From the NCBI GenBank assembly GCA_010909165.1, contig VJWM01000222.1, positions 1 to 64,000 on the forward strand: a DNA stretch of 64,000 nt, given 5' to 3'. This DNA comes from Anthoceros angustus (Eukaryota; Streptophyta; Anthocerotopsida; Anthocerotales; Anthocerotaceae). The notes beneath the pieces are model-generated. The model did no database searches. It was not told the origin of the DNA and saw only the letters and a list, made by a program, of their open reading frames with translations. The first letter of the stretch is position 1. Each line of letters starts with the position of its first letter. Shown here piece by piece: positions 9,880 through 20,810 of this stretch. Position numbers and translations under genes: made by a program.

Positions 9880-10190
9880 GCGGTGAGTGTTTGGCTAGCC
9901 ACGGCTTCCCAATGATAAGATCATGACACAAGGAGGCATCACCATCAACTTGAGCACTTCCTTATCCACTTTGGAAAGGTAACGCCTCGCCCATGCTCCT
10001 TGCTGTCTCTTCCACCAGTGATCACGGAATCTTCGACTCGTGGACTGCACCACTGCTTTCTCGTGGTAGCCTTGTACGTAGTGATGACTTGCAGTCCGGA
10101 GGATTACCTCGAGTACCCTCACCGACCTCGAACTTGATAGGAACATATGGGATGGCGAGCCACTCTGTTTCAACCGCCACACCTGATGCG
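9880..10190 (-). pseudogene. pol: Chromovirus aspartic protease region
   Basis: The minus strand carries ASHHYVQ near 10085, the remnant of the DSGASHxxx active-site region, and LKLMVMPPCVMILSLGSRG near 9900-9960, matching the LxVMPxxxxDxIIGxPWL end of gypsy proteases; the gypsy2 copies keep this as KLTVMPNLCHDIIIGKPWL. The active-site aspartate is not readable in frame. Confidence 0.6.
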
Positions 10191-10199
10191 TTATCGCGG

Positions 10200-12080
10200 T
10201 GCCGATGTTGGCTCATTCACCTCTCAGCGTGATTGAGTGGTTGGTTCTTGCGTGTGCGGCGCTTCCTCGGGTTGTCTTGTCTCCTTCAACGGTGATGAAG
10301 TCCCGTCGAAGGGCGACTTTTCGCCGTGATCAAGCCAGCGTGAAGCACATTCTTTTGCTTTTGTATTCCACCTTCTCTTGATCAAGATTTTGAAAGCGGT
10401 TTCTTTTCGGATCGTTGGGCTTACCCCACTTTGGCTTGGAGGGCCTCCGCCAAGTGCTGTATTTGTTTGTGCCATAGTTGTGCCATAGCCTCCCAGTGTT
10501 GGGGTTGTGCAGTTGACATCGGCATCTCAAACTTCAAGCCATCGATAAATTTCGACTCCTCGTCGGTCTCGGCATATCAAGGGTGAGTTGGAGGAATTTG
10601 TCGCATATTCACCGATGCCACTTGGAAAATCTTAGGCTAGTACAGTTCTTTCCTGTGATGACAAAACTGCTCGAAGAGTTGTCGAACACTTACGAATATC
10701 GGTGATTCCATACCAAGATCAACTGTTTCTCCGCTGCCTCCACGATAGGCATACCGTCCCAACGACATCACAGCTGGATTTTACGGAGGTCGTCCTTCTA
10801 CACAAGGTACTTATCCATTTTGTCAAGCCAGTCGTGCACGCTCTGGACATCCTTGGCTTGGCCGTTGAACGTGGATGTCTTGATTTTTTGGAGCTCTCGG
10901 TCCAACTGGGGCTTGGGCTTGAACATCTGCTCTTCTCCTTCAAGTGAATCTCCACTCGCTTTACCTCTTTGCGTTCCCAATGCTCGTATCGCATCAGTTG
11001 TAGCCTTTTGACCATTGCCTTGATATCTTTGTTCTCCTTCTCCATGGGTGTCGGTTCAATTAGTCGTTTCAACTCTTCTTCTTGACGCTCGACTCACGGT
11101 CGGGAGGTATTGGTGAGGCTCTCCCACTCCTCTTGTCTCTGCTTTGGCGTTACTGCGACAGTGGTAGGTCCGGGGGCTGAGTTGGGTACCTTCTGAGGGG
11201 GTGGGGGTGGGTGTGGGAGGTAGGGGCTGCTCAGGGGCCGGAGCACTCCGCCCGATTGCCTCTGGCGAACTGTCCCTCCCCACTTGCGTTTCAACCCGAT
11301 TCCACCTTTCCCGTCTGGTCTTCGCAGGCGTTGCAACTCTTCAGTCGTTCCACACTTGCGGTCCGGCTTTCCAAGCTGCGAGGCTGTCGGCCGCCTGTCG
11401 CCCGACGACCCCCTCTTGCATGTTTGCAGGTCGTGATCCGATGTGGGCGCCTCGTTTCCTTGGTCGTCCCCTCTTCCGGACCACGGGCTCACGTGGCTCC
11501 GCTCCCGTATCCGATCCTCGCCGGTGGCGCAAGCCTCGGCTCGCTCCCGATCGCAACCCACCGGGTAGTTCTTGGCGCCTTCCTCGGTGGCTCCTCCAGA
11601 GCTCCGTCAGATGGGTGTGCAGGATGCGCTCATACTGCTGCCTTGTCCTCGGGCGCAGTCGGCCCGTGTTCCTGCCTGGCGCGCAATCCTCTTCACTACA
11701 CCTGGAAATAGTGCGCAGATACCGGGGCAGTGTCGCTCATGGTTCACGATTTCTCCGATTTTCCTTGGCGGTTAGTTGATTGTGGCTCCCGGAGACCGTC
11801 TCACACCTTCCTTCCTGATTCGCCGTGTCACCGGTGTCAGGAAGCTGGAGATGAATCCCTGGGCAGCCTGGTCCTCAAAGCCGTGGAGAAATTGTTGGGA
11901 GAGTTCACCAATCCAAAGGGTAAGAGCCCCGATTTTGTGATTGCTCCTGTTGACTTCTCCTTTGGCTTGCCTGATGTCCCCTTTCCTTCACGCTGTGCAG
12001 ATGATTGGTGCACCAGCATGTCGGGCAAGCGGATCTTAGCCGATCTGCGTTACGATCCCACGATCCGGCATGTTTGGGTT
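10200..12080 (-). pseudogene. gag: Chromovirus gag and leader
   Basis: GC-rich leader and N-terminal gag (about 11000-12080), with proline-rich stretches near 11200. QKIKTSTFNGQAKDVQSVHD and WLDKMDKYL (about 10800-10880) resemble the start of gypsy capsid. A degraded CCHC zinc knuckle lies near 10310-10350 (KAKRMCF in one frame, LDHGEKSPF in another). Gag forms the particle in which reverse transcription occurs. Long plus-strand open frames at 11201-11779 are mirror images of this GC-rich gag and are not called. Confidence 0.6.
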
Positions 12081-12091
12081 GCTCGATACCA
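12081..12091 (-). other. Primer binding site
   Basis: The minus strand reads TGGTATCGAGC a few bases inside the 5' LTR. The plant initiator-methionine tRNA-primed site is usually TGGTATCAGAGC, so this is the canonical PBS with one base missing. It fixes the element's orientation. Confidence 0.75.
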
Positions 12092-12098
12092 AAGATCG

Positions 12099-12490
12099 CA
12101 ATACGGATGTTAGTCACAGACTGTATCGCGTGCGAGTTCCTCAGGCATAGGGCGTGTATTACAGTTCGTAGGTGGGTACATATAGGAGCGGGCATCCTCC
12201 GTCAAGAAAGGTGCCCGTGGATTCTGTTCTTGGCACACTAGATTAGTCTAACCTATGGTTTAAGGTGGTTCGGGTTAGGATTGAAATATTACTACTATCC
12301 TAGTTTACCTATTTATCGTCTAATTACCCTGGTTAATTTACCGTAAATACTGGATATGGATAAGGTATTTCTTGTGCACATATGTCTCAATTGCCTCGTG
12401 GGGTTTCCGGCCGCCATGCTTGCGTGGCTAGGGCAGCTTCACAACCATGTGTCTTACGTGGCGATGGGCGAGGCGCCCTCTCACATCTCA
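12099..12490 (-). repeat. Chromovirus 5' LTR
   Basis: About 392 bp, paired with 6724-7099. The two LTRs agree over long blocks and differ mainly by short indels; few clear substitutions are seen, which suggests a fairly recent insertion. A TATA-like CTATATGTA is at 12177-12186 on the minus strand. Confidence 0.85.
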
Positions 12491-13660
12491 AATCCAACCC
12501 AAAAGGAAAACAAAGAAACAAAATGACCTCCAAAAAAAAGCTAGAAACAAAGCAATCAAAAACCCTCACAAAATTCGACGAGAGATTGGAGCCTTAAGCT
12601 ACAACCCAACCCAAAAATAAAAATAAAGATAACCTCCATTTCTAGCAATAAAGAAACCCTCACAAAACTCTAACAAGATAACCTCCATTTCTAGCAATCA
12701 AGAAACCCTCACAAAACTCTAAAGATTGGAGCCTTAAGCTACAACCCAATCAAAAACCCTCACAAAACTCAAGAGCGATTGAGCCTTAAGCTACAACCCA
12801 ACCAAAAATAATAAATAACAAAGATGACCTCCAAAAAAAAAGAATAACCTCCACAAATATCAAAGATGACCTCCAAAAAAGAATAACCTCCATTTCTAGC
12901 AATCAAAAAACCCTCACAAAACTCTGAAGACCGATTGGAGCCTTAAGCTACAACCCAACCCAAAAATAAAAAATAACATCCATTTCTAGCAATCAAAAAA
13001 ACCGTCACAAAACTCTGAAGAGCGATTGGAGCCTTAAGCTACAACCCAACCCAAAAATAAAAAATAACATCCATTTCTAGCAATCAAAAAACCCTCACAA
13101 AACTCTGAAGAGCGATTGGAGCCTTAAGCTACAACCCAACCCAAAAATAAAAATAAAGATGAAAAAGAATAACCTCCATTTCTAGCAATCAAAAACCCTC
13201 ACAAAATTCAAGAGCGATTGGAGCCTTAAGCTACAACCCAACCAAAAATAAAGAATATCTTTGCCAACCCAAAAATAAAAATAACAAAGATGACCCCAAA
13301 AAAAGAATAACCTCCATTTCTAGCAATCCAAAACCCTCACAAAATTCTGAAGGCGATTGGAGCCTTAAGCTACAACCCAACCCAAAAATAAAAATAAAGA
13401 TAATCTACAAAAAAGAAGCTAGAAACAAAACAACCATAAAGCCCTCACAAAATTGGAATCTAGCGGTAAATGTTCCCAAATCCATAGGAAAGCTCTCGAC
13501 AACTGCAAACAAAGCTCATGGCGGCAGCAACCCAAAAATAAAGAATAACAAAGATAACCTCCAAAAAAGAGAAGCTAGACATAAAACAACCATAAAGCCC
13601 TCACAAAATTGGAATCTAGCAGTAAATTGTCCCCAAATCCATAGGAAAGCTCTCCAAATT
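12491..13660. repeat. M2 A-array
   Basis: Starts with the right AATCC duplication and the stretch AACCCAAAAGGAAAACAAAG that normally follows the integrase segment, then about ten units. From 13420 come two copies of the GGAATCTAGC / CCAAATCCATAGG unit. Several units here keep CTCTGAAGAGCGATTGGAGC in full where other copies read CTCAAGAGCGATTGAGC. Confidence 0.8.
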
Positions 13661-14250
13661 TAACCATTGCTTAAAGCTCATGGCGACGACGAATTCATAG
13701 TCCGCAATTTTAAGGGAGGTGTCAGCAAGTGGTCACAAAAGTCACAGATCCCTGGATATCTTCAAATACAAATCTTGGTCCAAGCTGGCTTTTCAAGTCC
13801 TTCGAGGTCGAGCAAGTTAGTCCTTCCGAGGGGGTCCAAGGATCCCAACTTTTGCACCATGGTACTTTGGTGGCGCCTGCCTCAAGCTTCGCCTATGAAT
13901 TCGCCATCCGCATGAGCTTTATTAAAAGCTTCAAAAGGAGAGCCTTCCTTATGCCTAGGAGTGCCTTGTACTCTACCTTAGTAGATGAGACACAGCCGGA
14001 GGCTTTGGCTGCAAGAATGCGATTTCCGATAGGTTGTTTCAACAATAAACCAAATCCAGCCCTCTTCTTGTTGGATGCCCTGCACCATAGCTCCTACATC
14101 AATTCCCCTAGGGATTCACTGGATTTCATAGTGTAGCTTCATCCTTTGAGAGTACGACACATCTTTCCGAGCAAGCTTTCCCCATAAAACCATGGAGATC
14201 CCCTACATATATATAGTGCCCAAGATCGTGTGGTCCCTGAAACGCCAACC
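13661..14250 (-). pseudogene. pol: M2 copia RNase H-like region
   Basis: Same organisation as M1, with SSTKVE encoded at about 13971-13990 in a single copy. A 12-base loss near 13935 removes part of the segment after YKAL. Frames are broken on both sides of the motif. Confidence 0.5.
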
Positions 14251-14482
14251 TCCCCACCACCCTCAAGACTACCTCACTTCTGCTGGCGATAACCATAGAG
14301 CTTCCTCCATAAGGATAGGCCTCAACTAAAGTTGGGGCCCCCTAGAACGCCAACCTCGCACTGGTGCCCCACCACCCCAGTAAACTTTTACTCCACTTTC
14401 ATTTCGGCCAACCTCGCACTCATGGGGTATCTATTTTCTTTTTGGGAGGTTATTTTTGTTATTATTTTTCCTTTTGGGTTGA

Positions 14483-15085
14483 TTAGTCAAGTCTTAGACT
14501 CAAGCAAGATTCAAGTGTTTGCTTGGTTTAAAACAAAATTGATTGGAGTCTTAGACTCAAGATTCAAGTGTCTCGCTTAGTTTAAAACCTAATTGATTGG
14601 AGTCTTAGACTCAAGCGGCATTCAAGTGTCCGCTTAGTTTAAAATGTAATTGAAAATTGATTGGAGTCTTAGACTCAAGCATTCAAGTGTCCGCTTAGTT
14701 TAAAACCTAATTGATTGGAGTCTTAGACTCATTCAAGTGTCTCGCTTAGTTTAAAACAAAATTGATTGCTCACGCTAGCAAATGAAAGCTTTTGGTTTAT
14801 GGAAACCCTTCTAAAGTTAAGGCTGAGATGGTGGGGCACTGGGGTGCGAGGTTGGCGTATTTAGAGGCAAAAGAAAGCTCGCTCGTGGTGGGGCACCAGG
14901 GTGCGAGGTTGTATTTAGACGCAAAAGAAAGCTCATTGGGTGGTGGGGCACCAGGGTGCGAGGCTCGCAGATTTAGAGGCAAAAGAAAGCTCATTGAGTG
15001 GTGGGGCACTGGGGTGCAAGGTTGGCGTATTTAAAGGCAAAAGCTCATGGGTGGTGGGGCACCAGGCGAGGTTGGCGTATTTAGA
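14483..15085. repeat. M2 T-array and G-rich array
   Basis: Five T-units at 14483-14782, in the same variant order as M1, and five G-units at 14826-15085. G-unit 4 lacks the GGCAAAAGAAAG stretch found in the others. Confidence 0.85.
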
Positions 15086-15229
15086 TCTTTCTTTTTGGGT
15101 TTATAGAAACCCTTTTAAAGTTTACTGGGGTGGTGAGACCTTGAAGATCCGAGCAATTTTTCTTGTGTGTTTCCTTCGTGGTGACAAGGCATGATTTACA
15201 AACTCAAGCGCAAAATGGGTTGGCAGATT

Positions 15230-15375
15230 TTTATTGCATTGGGGATCCACACTGTGGCGCAGCGGATCTTGTCATTTTGAAATGCCTTACCCCAGGCGGC
15301 GCAAAATGGGTTACCACATTTGCATTGGGGATCCACTGCTGGCGCGGATCTTGTCATTTTGAGGCCGCATCGCTT
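15230..15375. repeat. M2 local duplication upstream of the RT remnant
   Basis: Two copies of the GCAAAATGGGTT / GCATTGGGGATCC / GGCGCGGATCTTGTCATTTT block, about 85 bp apart (15207-15285 and 15300-15375), where other units have one. Confidence 0.6.
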
Positions 15376-15389
15376 ACCCGGTAATGCAA

Positions 15390-15940
15390 TCACATCCTAC
15401 TTCGTGTGAAGTTTGTGGAGATAGTCTTGTAGTTAGTTTCTCCCCATTCGAGGGTGTAGCTACGGAGTGAGCACCATCAAGGTTAAACTTTCATAATCTC
15501 CTTGATGTATTTTTTTTGATGGAGAGTAATTGTGCCCCGGATCCCTGTTATAAAATCGAATACCAAGGCAAAATTGAAGGTCTCCTTGATGATCTCGACT
15601 GACGGAGCATGTCCTTCGTGACCCTGCTTGCCATCATGGCCATTCGGGGCTTGAGCGACGGTGGATCCGCCTAACATCCAAACATGTAAGTCGAAACATT
15701 AGCGTCTTAAAGCTGCACGATATGGGCTCAACCCATTCCTCACGTGATCGCCTTTCTCTTGTTGGGTATCGAGGAGGAGCAACTCCCATCCTTGATGATC
15801 ATCTCGAATTCGTGAGCATGTCCTTGACCCGAAGCCTGACGCCGATTCTTGCCATCATGGCCATTCGGGGCTTGATGCGGTGGATCCGCCTAACATCCAA
15901 ACATGTAAATGAAACATTAGCACTGTCTTGAAGTCAAGCA
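15390..15940 (-). pseudogene. pol: M2 copia RT C-terminus with a partial duplicate
   Basis: The main copy, 15483-15677, reads an IMK end and LHQKKYIKEIMK. A second partial copy of the RT start and linker start lies at 15795-15940: from a CTTGATGATCATCTCGAATT stretch the sequence repeats the same path through GGATCCGCCTAACATCC. This 0.2 kb tandem duplication is not seen in other units. Confidence 0.65.
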
Positions 15941-16338
15941 CGATATGGGCTCAACCCATTCCTCACGTGATCGCCTTTCTCTTGTTGGATATCGAGGAGG
16001 AGGAGCAACTCCATAAACCCATTCCTCACGTGATCGCCTTTCTCTTGTTGGGTATCGAGGAGGAGCAACTCCCACTTCAACAATGGGCTCAACCTCAAGC
16101 CAAAACATCAAGGTCGGGAAACATGATCTTGAGTCGGATCTCGAAGATTGTAATGACTATTCGCCTTTCTCTTGTTGGGTATCGGAGGAGGAGCAACTCC
16201 CACTTGAATGGGCTCAACCTCAACCAAACATCAAGGTCAAGACATGATCTCAACCTCAACCAAACATCAAGGGACATCGAAACATGATCTCAACCTCAAG
16301 CGAAACATCAAGGTCGGCTGACATGATCTCAACCTCAA
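15941..16338 (-). pseudogene. pol: M2 copia linker, part before gypsy2
   Basis: Contains PPRYPTRERRSREEWVEPIS twice (15917-16111), a third RYPTRERR near 16190, and two or three 45 bp units. It is cut at 16338, where CTCAACCTCAA passes directly into the gypsy2 LTR. Confidence 0.7.
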
Positions 16339-16606
16339 GCATCACGGACCAGCTGTGAGGCTTGAACCAGGACTCGATCGGAGGAAATTGGGCGCTTGTT
16401 GATCTTAATGTCTCTACCCGGTCCATTCAAGAGCGGCCGCGTCGATTCGGAACCGGTTCAACTAACTATCGGACGGGCTCAACTTTTACGCCCGCCTTTA
16501 TATTGAATTATCTCGCATTTATTGGATAATACTTAGCCGAATTACCTAGCTATGAACTAAGCGGGGAATAGCTGCGTTCACACTTGTGTAGTTGTCGGCC
16601 GTGACA
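16339..16606 (-). repeat. gypsy2 copy 1 3' LTR
   Basis: About 268 bp. In minus orientation it starts TGTCACGGCCGACAACTAC at 16606, directly after the purine tract. It shares CATTTATTGGATAATACTT-type and CGAATTACCTAGCTA blocks with 26809-27056. The outer end is set by the break from copia linker at 16338. Confidence 0.65.
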
Positions 16607-16620
16607 TTCTCCCCCCGAAG
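16607..16620 (-). other. gypsy2 copy 1 polypurine tract
   Basis: The minus strand reads CTTCGGGGGGAGAA immediately before the TGTCACGG LTR start. Confidence 0.65.
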
Positions 16621-17345
16621 AAGAGGCAGTTCCATCGGCGCGGATGACTGAAATGCTGGGATGTGGAGGCAAAGTCTTGGGCCTCCCATGTCGCAAAAGA
16701 ATATCGCTCACCGACTGACCCAACGAGGTAATGGGTAATAGACTTGCGGAGATGGCGGTGGTGGTCGGAGAATGCGGTCTGCGACTAACCGGGTGGGAAG
16801 AGGGAACGGCCGGGCCGATGGAGGTGTGGTGCAGGTTTGTGCCGGCTCGGCGAGGGCGTGATGCCCGGACGGTGTTGGAGGAGGCGTGAAGGCGGATCGG
16901 GAGTGCGATTGATGGACGGAGGGTTGGGGTTGGCGGCGGCTGGCGGGTCGAGGTTAGTCCGCCCCGCGCGGCGGGCCTCCGGAGTCTCGCGCAAGGGCCG
17001 GCCGTCTTGGGCGGGGCTTTGACAAGCCGGGTTCGTCTGCGGGCGGGGCCGGAGCTGGGTTCAACATGCGGCGATTGACCAGAGCGGGGTCCAACCCGCG
17101 GAGAAAATCGAGATCGCTGAGGCGGCGGGTCTGCACGGTGTCCTAGCTCGCTATGGCGGGCTAGAGACTTGGGAGCCGTGCTGAAGGGCTGTGGAAAGCA
17201 AGCGATGGGCTGATGGAGGAGGCGAGAGGCCATGTCCGGGTGGGACATAGTCGGGAGGGGTCAGGCATGAGGAGGAGGAAGGGGGGATGACGGTTCAACA
17301 TAGAGACGTGGCAAGGGCATGCTGTGGAGGTCAAGCCTAGCACGG
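16621..17345 (-). pseudogene. pol: gypsy2 copy 1 integrase C-terminus
   Basis: GC-rich. Near 16681-16700 the minus strand reads FATWEAQDF, the ATWE end of a chromodomain-like tail. A long minus frame (16550-17248) runs through the PPT into the LTR and is proline/arginine-rich, so most of it is not the native frame. Confidence 0.5.
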
Positions 17346-17479
17346 GTTGATATGCCGGAAAATTCTAAAGGTCGAAATGCAAGGCGCCACCAGGAGGTGG
17401 TAGGCATGGTTGATATGTCTCGAAATTCTAAAGGGTCCAAAGAAAGCGATAAGACAATTTTTCTTGACCGATGAGGCCG

Positions 17480-18420
17480 GGTACTGTTGGTTTGAGTCGA
17501 GCTGCCTCAACCGTCCCCACGCTGTAGACGACGCCTCCCGCCGACGGCAGTTTCGTAACGCCTGGGCTGTAAGGAGTTTCGCAAGTTTAACTTAATATGT
17601 CTTCCATTGCCTCTCAAGGGCTTCCACTTATCCCGTCGGAAGGCCAGACCGGGGTGGGGATTTTCCTGCAGAGCTTGTAAGACACTGCCGCAAGATGCTT
17701 GGATGTGTTGTAGGCAACTCAGTAATGGTAAGAGGTCTTCCCATCTCCTGTTTCTCATGGGTGAAGTGGCTAAGCATGTCCCAGTACTGGTTTTGCTTCT
17801 GCTTGGCCGCCTCGGGTGACAAGTAGATGACATATGCCGCTCCATACCGAGTCTCCGTGAAGGTTCTCCAGAACCCGCAGGTAAACTTCACATCTCTATC
17901 GAGACAATGCGGGTCTGGAGACGGAAAATTTCTTGACAATAGGTGGGCTAACTTTTGTGTGCGGTGATGGTAGATGACGGGACAAGCGGTGTTTTGTGAG
18001 GCTGTCCACCCACCTGCACGACCGACCCAGAGCGAGGTGTGAGTGATGAAATCCATGGAAAGGGAGCCGAACCACCACTAGGAATTGGAAGCGGCTAGAA
18101 GGCGGTTTTGTTTGCTGGCTTGCGGGTGGATCGACAGAGCCACCCACTCATGGAGCCGAGTCCTTCCCAATGGAAGTGTTCCTTGACTCAACCATGGAAA
18201 GGGAGCTGAACCGCCACTAGAATTGTTGCCAGCACAAGTCAATCGTGTTCGCTTGGCTTGTTGGCAGGATCGGTGGAGCGGACCCACTCAATACAATGAG
18301 CGAGTCCTTCCCAATGGAAGTGTTCCTTGACTCTAGCATAAGTTTTATCGATACCTAGGTGGCTCGCTATGGGTGTGTCATGAAGGTCATGGAGAATAGC
18401 TTTTGACATGTTGGAGTTGG
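17480..18420 (-). pseudogene. pol: gypsy2 copy 1 integrase
   Basis: The minus strand carries RDVKFT (about 17885-17903) followed by GFWRTF, the second catalytic aspartate region of gypsy integrase. Upstream, the zinc-finger tail ARVKEHFHWEGL (near 18300-18345) and the downstream PFPWxS linker are tandemly duplicated: ACTTCCATTGGGAAGGACTC-type blocks occur at 18155-18190 and 18303-18340. The HHCC start LHD..IASHLGIDK lies near 18340-18390. Confidence 0.65.
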
Positions 18421-18559
18421 TTCGATGACAAGCCTACCTTCCGATATGCAAAGGCCTTAGCTTTTGACATGTTGAGTTGGTTCGATGACGACCCTTTCCA
18501 ATATGCGCTTTTTGATTGAGTAGAGTTGGGTGAGGGTCAGGGTTGACCTAGCTTGGCAT

Positions 18560-19265
18560 CCGTGAGGTGTCGTTGAGCTTTGTGCAGAGTCTCATGGGGA
18601 ATGGCTCCGACAACCGATTGTGTCGAGTTGGGAGGACATAAGTGCACAAGCTCGCCGTGAGGGCATCCGCGATCATTTTGAAGCTCCAAACATACTAATA
18701 TGTTGAAGTGCTAGGAATATCATCAAAGTTGAAGTCTCGCTAGAATATCAAAGTTGAAGTCCGCTAGCCGAGCAAAGTTGAAGTAGGTACCGCCCACCTC
18801 CTGCCGAGCGTGAGGTTGATCAAGAAACATCAAGTGAATGGTGATCTGTGGTTGATGAACGCTGTCCCGTGAATGGTGATCTATGTTGCATGAACGGTGT
18901 CCTAATAGGTAGTGTCTCCACACCCGAGAGCGTGAACTATGGCCGATTTCTTGTCGTGACGGGATAGTTGCGAGCCCCTTGTAGTTTTTTGATTCATATG
19001 CAATCACCGCCATGTTGTGTTAGCACCGCCCATAGCAAAGTCTCGATGCATCGTGTGTACTACGAGGGAGCTTGAGGGTCTGATTGGCGAGGACCCGAGG
19101 CACCGCCAAGGACCGCTTAGGGTTTGGAACGCTTTGACTGCAGAGGAGTTGAGGGTTGACTGGGTCACGGAGGGCATCATGAGGGGAATGGGCCCATTCA
19201 TCAAATCTTTGATAAACGGCGATAGAAATCATGAGGCCAAGGAAACCTCTCACCGCAACATGTCT
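18560..19265 (-). pseudogene. pol: gypsy2 copy 1 RNase H and RT connection
   Basis: AVIAYESK, VWRHYLLG and short repeats of FNFDI are readable at 18723-19013. A small repeat (ATCAAAGTTGAAGTC) is present two to three times near 18725-18785. 19020-19265 corresponds to the connection domain before RNase H. Confidence 0.65.
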
Positions 19266-19339
19266 TGAGGTAAGGCCACTCTTCAATGACCTTGATTTTT
19301 CTAGGGTCTACGTGGATGCCTTGGCATCGATGATATGAC

Positions 19340-19455
19340 CTAGATACTCACACTCAGTTGCATGAATACGCACTTCTACGCTTGGCTAGGAGTTGGTGTT
19401 TCCACTCGGGTTGCATGAATACGCACTTGCTACGCTTGGCTAGGAGTTGGTGTTT
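19340..19455 (-). repeat. gypsy2 copy 1 RT-end duplication, about 55 bp x 2
   Basis: Two copies of GCATGAATACGCACTTGCTA / CGCTTGGCTAGGAGTTGGTG. The site between GCATGAAT and ACGCAC is intact here, whereas gypsy2 copies 2 and 3 carry a 0.36 kb insertion at that point. Confidence 0.75.
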
Positions 19456-19877
19456 TGGAGTAAGGTAAAGACTTCTCTAACAAGTTTGTAGTGTGTTTCT
19501 GCATCCTTAGAGTAGATGAGGATATCATCTAAAAATACGTCCACTCCTCTTCCCAGCAGGGGACGGAGGACTTCTTGCATCAGACACTGAAAGGTGGCGG
19601 GGGCGTTGGTAAGACCAAACGGCATGACAACAAACTCAAAATGACCATGACGGGTACGGAATGCAGTTTTGTACTCGTCACCTTCGTGGATACGTATCTG
19701 ATGGAAGCCTGACCTTAAGTCGATTTTTGTGAACAGCGTGGAGCCATGGAGTTGATCTAGGATGTCGTCAATCCGCGGCATTTGGTAAACATTTTGCACT
19801 GTTGCTCTGTTCAACCTACGATAGTCGATGCAGAGTTGCCATGCTCCATCTGGTTTGGCGACGATAAACTGCGCCAA
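19440..19877 (-). CDS. pol: gypsy2 copy 1 reverse transcriptase, longest intact stretch
   Basis: A 145-codon uninterrupted frame covering the fingers-palm region of Ty3/gypsy RT. In order it contains [75 protein letters not shown] and [10 protein letters not shown], the last being the catalytic FxDD box with both aspartates. It is the best-preserved pol segment in the window. The frame ends at 19440 in a local duplication of the following segment. It copies the element RNA into cDNA. The terminal methionine is internal to the polyprotein, not a real start. Confidence 0.9.
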   Translation of the reverse strand: MAQFIVAKPDGAWQLCIDYRRLNRATVQNVYQMPRIDDILDQLHGSTLFTKIDLRSGFHQIRIHEGDEYKTAFRTRHGHFEFVVMPFGLTNAPATFQCLMQEVLRPLLGRGVDVFLDDILIYSKDAETHYKLVREVFTLLQNTNS

Positions 19878-20100
19878 AGGGTGAGAGAGGTCTCACAAAC
19901 CTACGATAGTCGATGTAGAGTCGCCATGCTCCATTTGGTTGGCCATACCGAGCGGCCAAAGGGTGAGAGAGGTCTCACAAACCTACGATAGTCGATGTAG
20001 AGTCGCCATGCTCCATCGGTTTGGTGACCTAAAGCGGTGCGCCAAAGGGTGAGAAGAGGTCCCCAACCCACCGCCGTGAACTCATCCACTTGTCGTTCGA
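19878..20100 (-). repeat. gypsy2 copy 1: repeated RT N-terminal block
   Basis: About 80-100 bp repeated: each copy has CGATAGTCGATGTAGAGTCG, CCATGCTCCAT and AAAGGGTGAGAGAGGTCTCA and encodes SPFG plus [14 protein letters not shown] on the minus strand, so the start of RT is tandemly multiplied upstream of the intact RT. Confidence 0.75.
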
Positions 20101-20810
20101 TTTTCGCCGCTGCTGATGCTTGTATGGCATATTGGTGTATGTCCGTAGGAGGTCGATGCGTGGTCGACGCCTCCTCAGGTGGTAGGTCCAGGTGTGTTGA
20201 AGACATGATCTTCTCGCTCTGCCGATGCTCTGTGATGGAGGCATATGATCGGTGTATGTCGGTGGGAGGTCGATGCGTGGTCGACGCTCCTCCTAGGTGG
20301 TAGGTCCGTAGGTGTTTTGAAGATGTCTTGAACTCCTTCAACATCTCACGCATGTACTGTGGGAGCATGTCTTCTATTTCTTGACTTTAGTTGCCCTAGA
20401 CTCGTAGTGCCTCCTAGTGGCATCACTCGCTTGAGTCTGGCTATATACATGAACTGCCCGTGGGCGGTGGCTTTATTCAAAGCTGAGACAACGTAGAGGT
20501 GCTTGTCTGGAATGTATTGCTCCCCAGGCATTACAAATTGACGACCTCCTATGGACAAGGTAACTACGTTTGTATTCGGACTCCTTCAACATCTGCTGCA
20601 TGTACTCAGGGAGCATGTCTTCTATTTCTTCTGGGCCGCCTAGACTCGGCCCGGCTCCTAGTGGCATCACTCGCTTGAGTCGGCTATATACATGAACGCC
20701 GGTGGCTATTCAAAGGCGAGACAACGAGAGGTGCTTATCTCGAATGTATTTCTCCCGGGCATTACAAACCGACCTCCTATGGACAAGGTAACTACGCTTT
20801 GTATTCCAGT
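20101..20810 (-). repeat. gypsy2 copy 1 protease-RT spacer repeats
   Basis: Two array types. 20101-20340: about 125 bp units with GGAGGTCGATGCGTGGTCGA and CTCCTAGGTGGTAGGTCC, encoding RPPTDIHRS-type text. 20340-20810: about 240-250 bp units encoding SIGGRQFVMPGEQYIPDKHL, ATAHGQFMYIARLKRVMPLG and EDMLPEYMQQMLKE on the minus strand. The spacer of the ancestral element has been multiplied in place. Confidence 0.7.

Larger units (their letters stand above)
6724..12490 (-). mobile_element. Complete Ty3/gypsy chromovirus-type LTR retrotransposon, 5.8 kb
   Basis: All structural parts are present on the minus strand: 5' LTR (12490-12099), PBS (12091-12081), gag, protease, RT, RNase H, integrase, chromodomain-like C-terminus, PPT (7113-7100) and 3' LTR (7099-6724), bounded by AATCC duplications. 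Domain order PR-RT-RH-INT-chromodomain is that of plant chromoviruses. Coding sequence is interrupted by numerous small indels, so as given it cannot make a full polyprotein. It interrupts the junction between the M1 integrase segment and the M2 A-array, so it is younger than that junction. Confidence 0.85.

Noticed and set aside
11201-11779. Plus-strand open frame of 192 codons
   Set aside because: It lies opposite the GC-rich gag of the chromovirus; composition is arginine/serine/proline-biased and no domain is visible.
16550-17248. Minus-strand open frame of 232 codons as a single gene
   Set aside because: It crosses the polypurine tract and LTR boundary of gypsy2 and is mostly proline/arginine-rich text in the wrong frame; the ATWE motif is in another frame.
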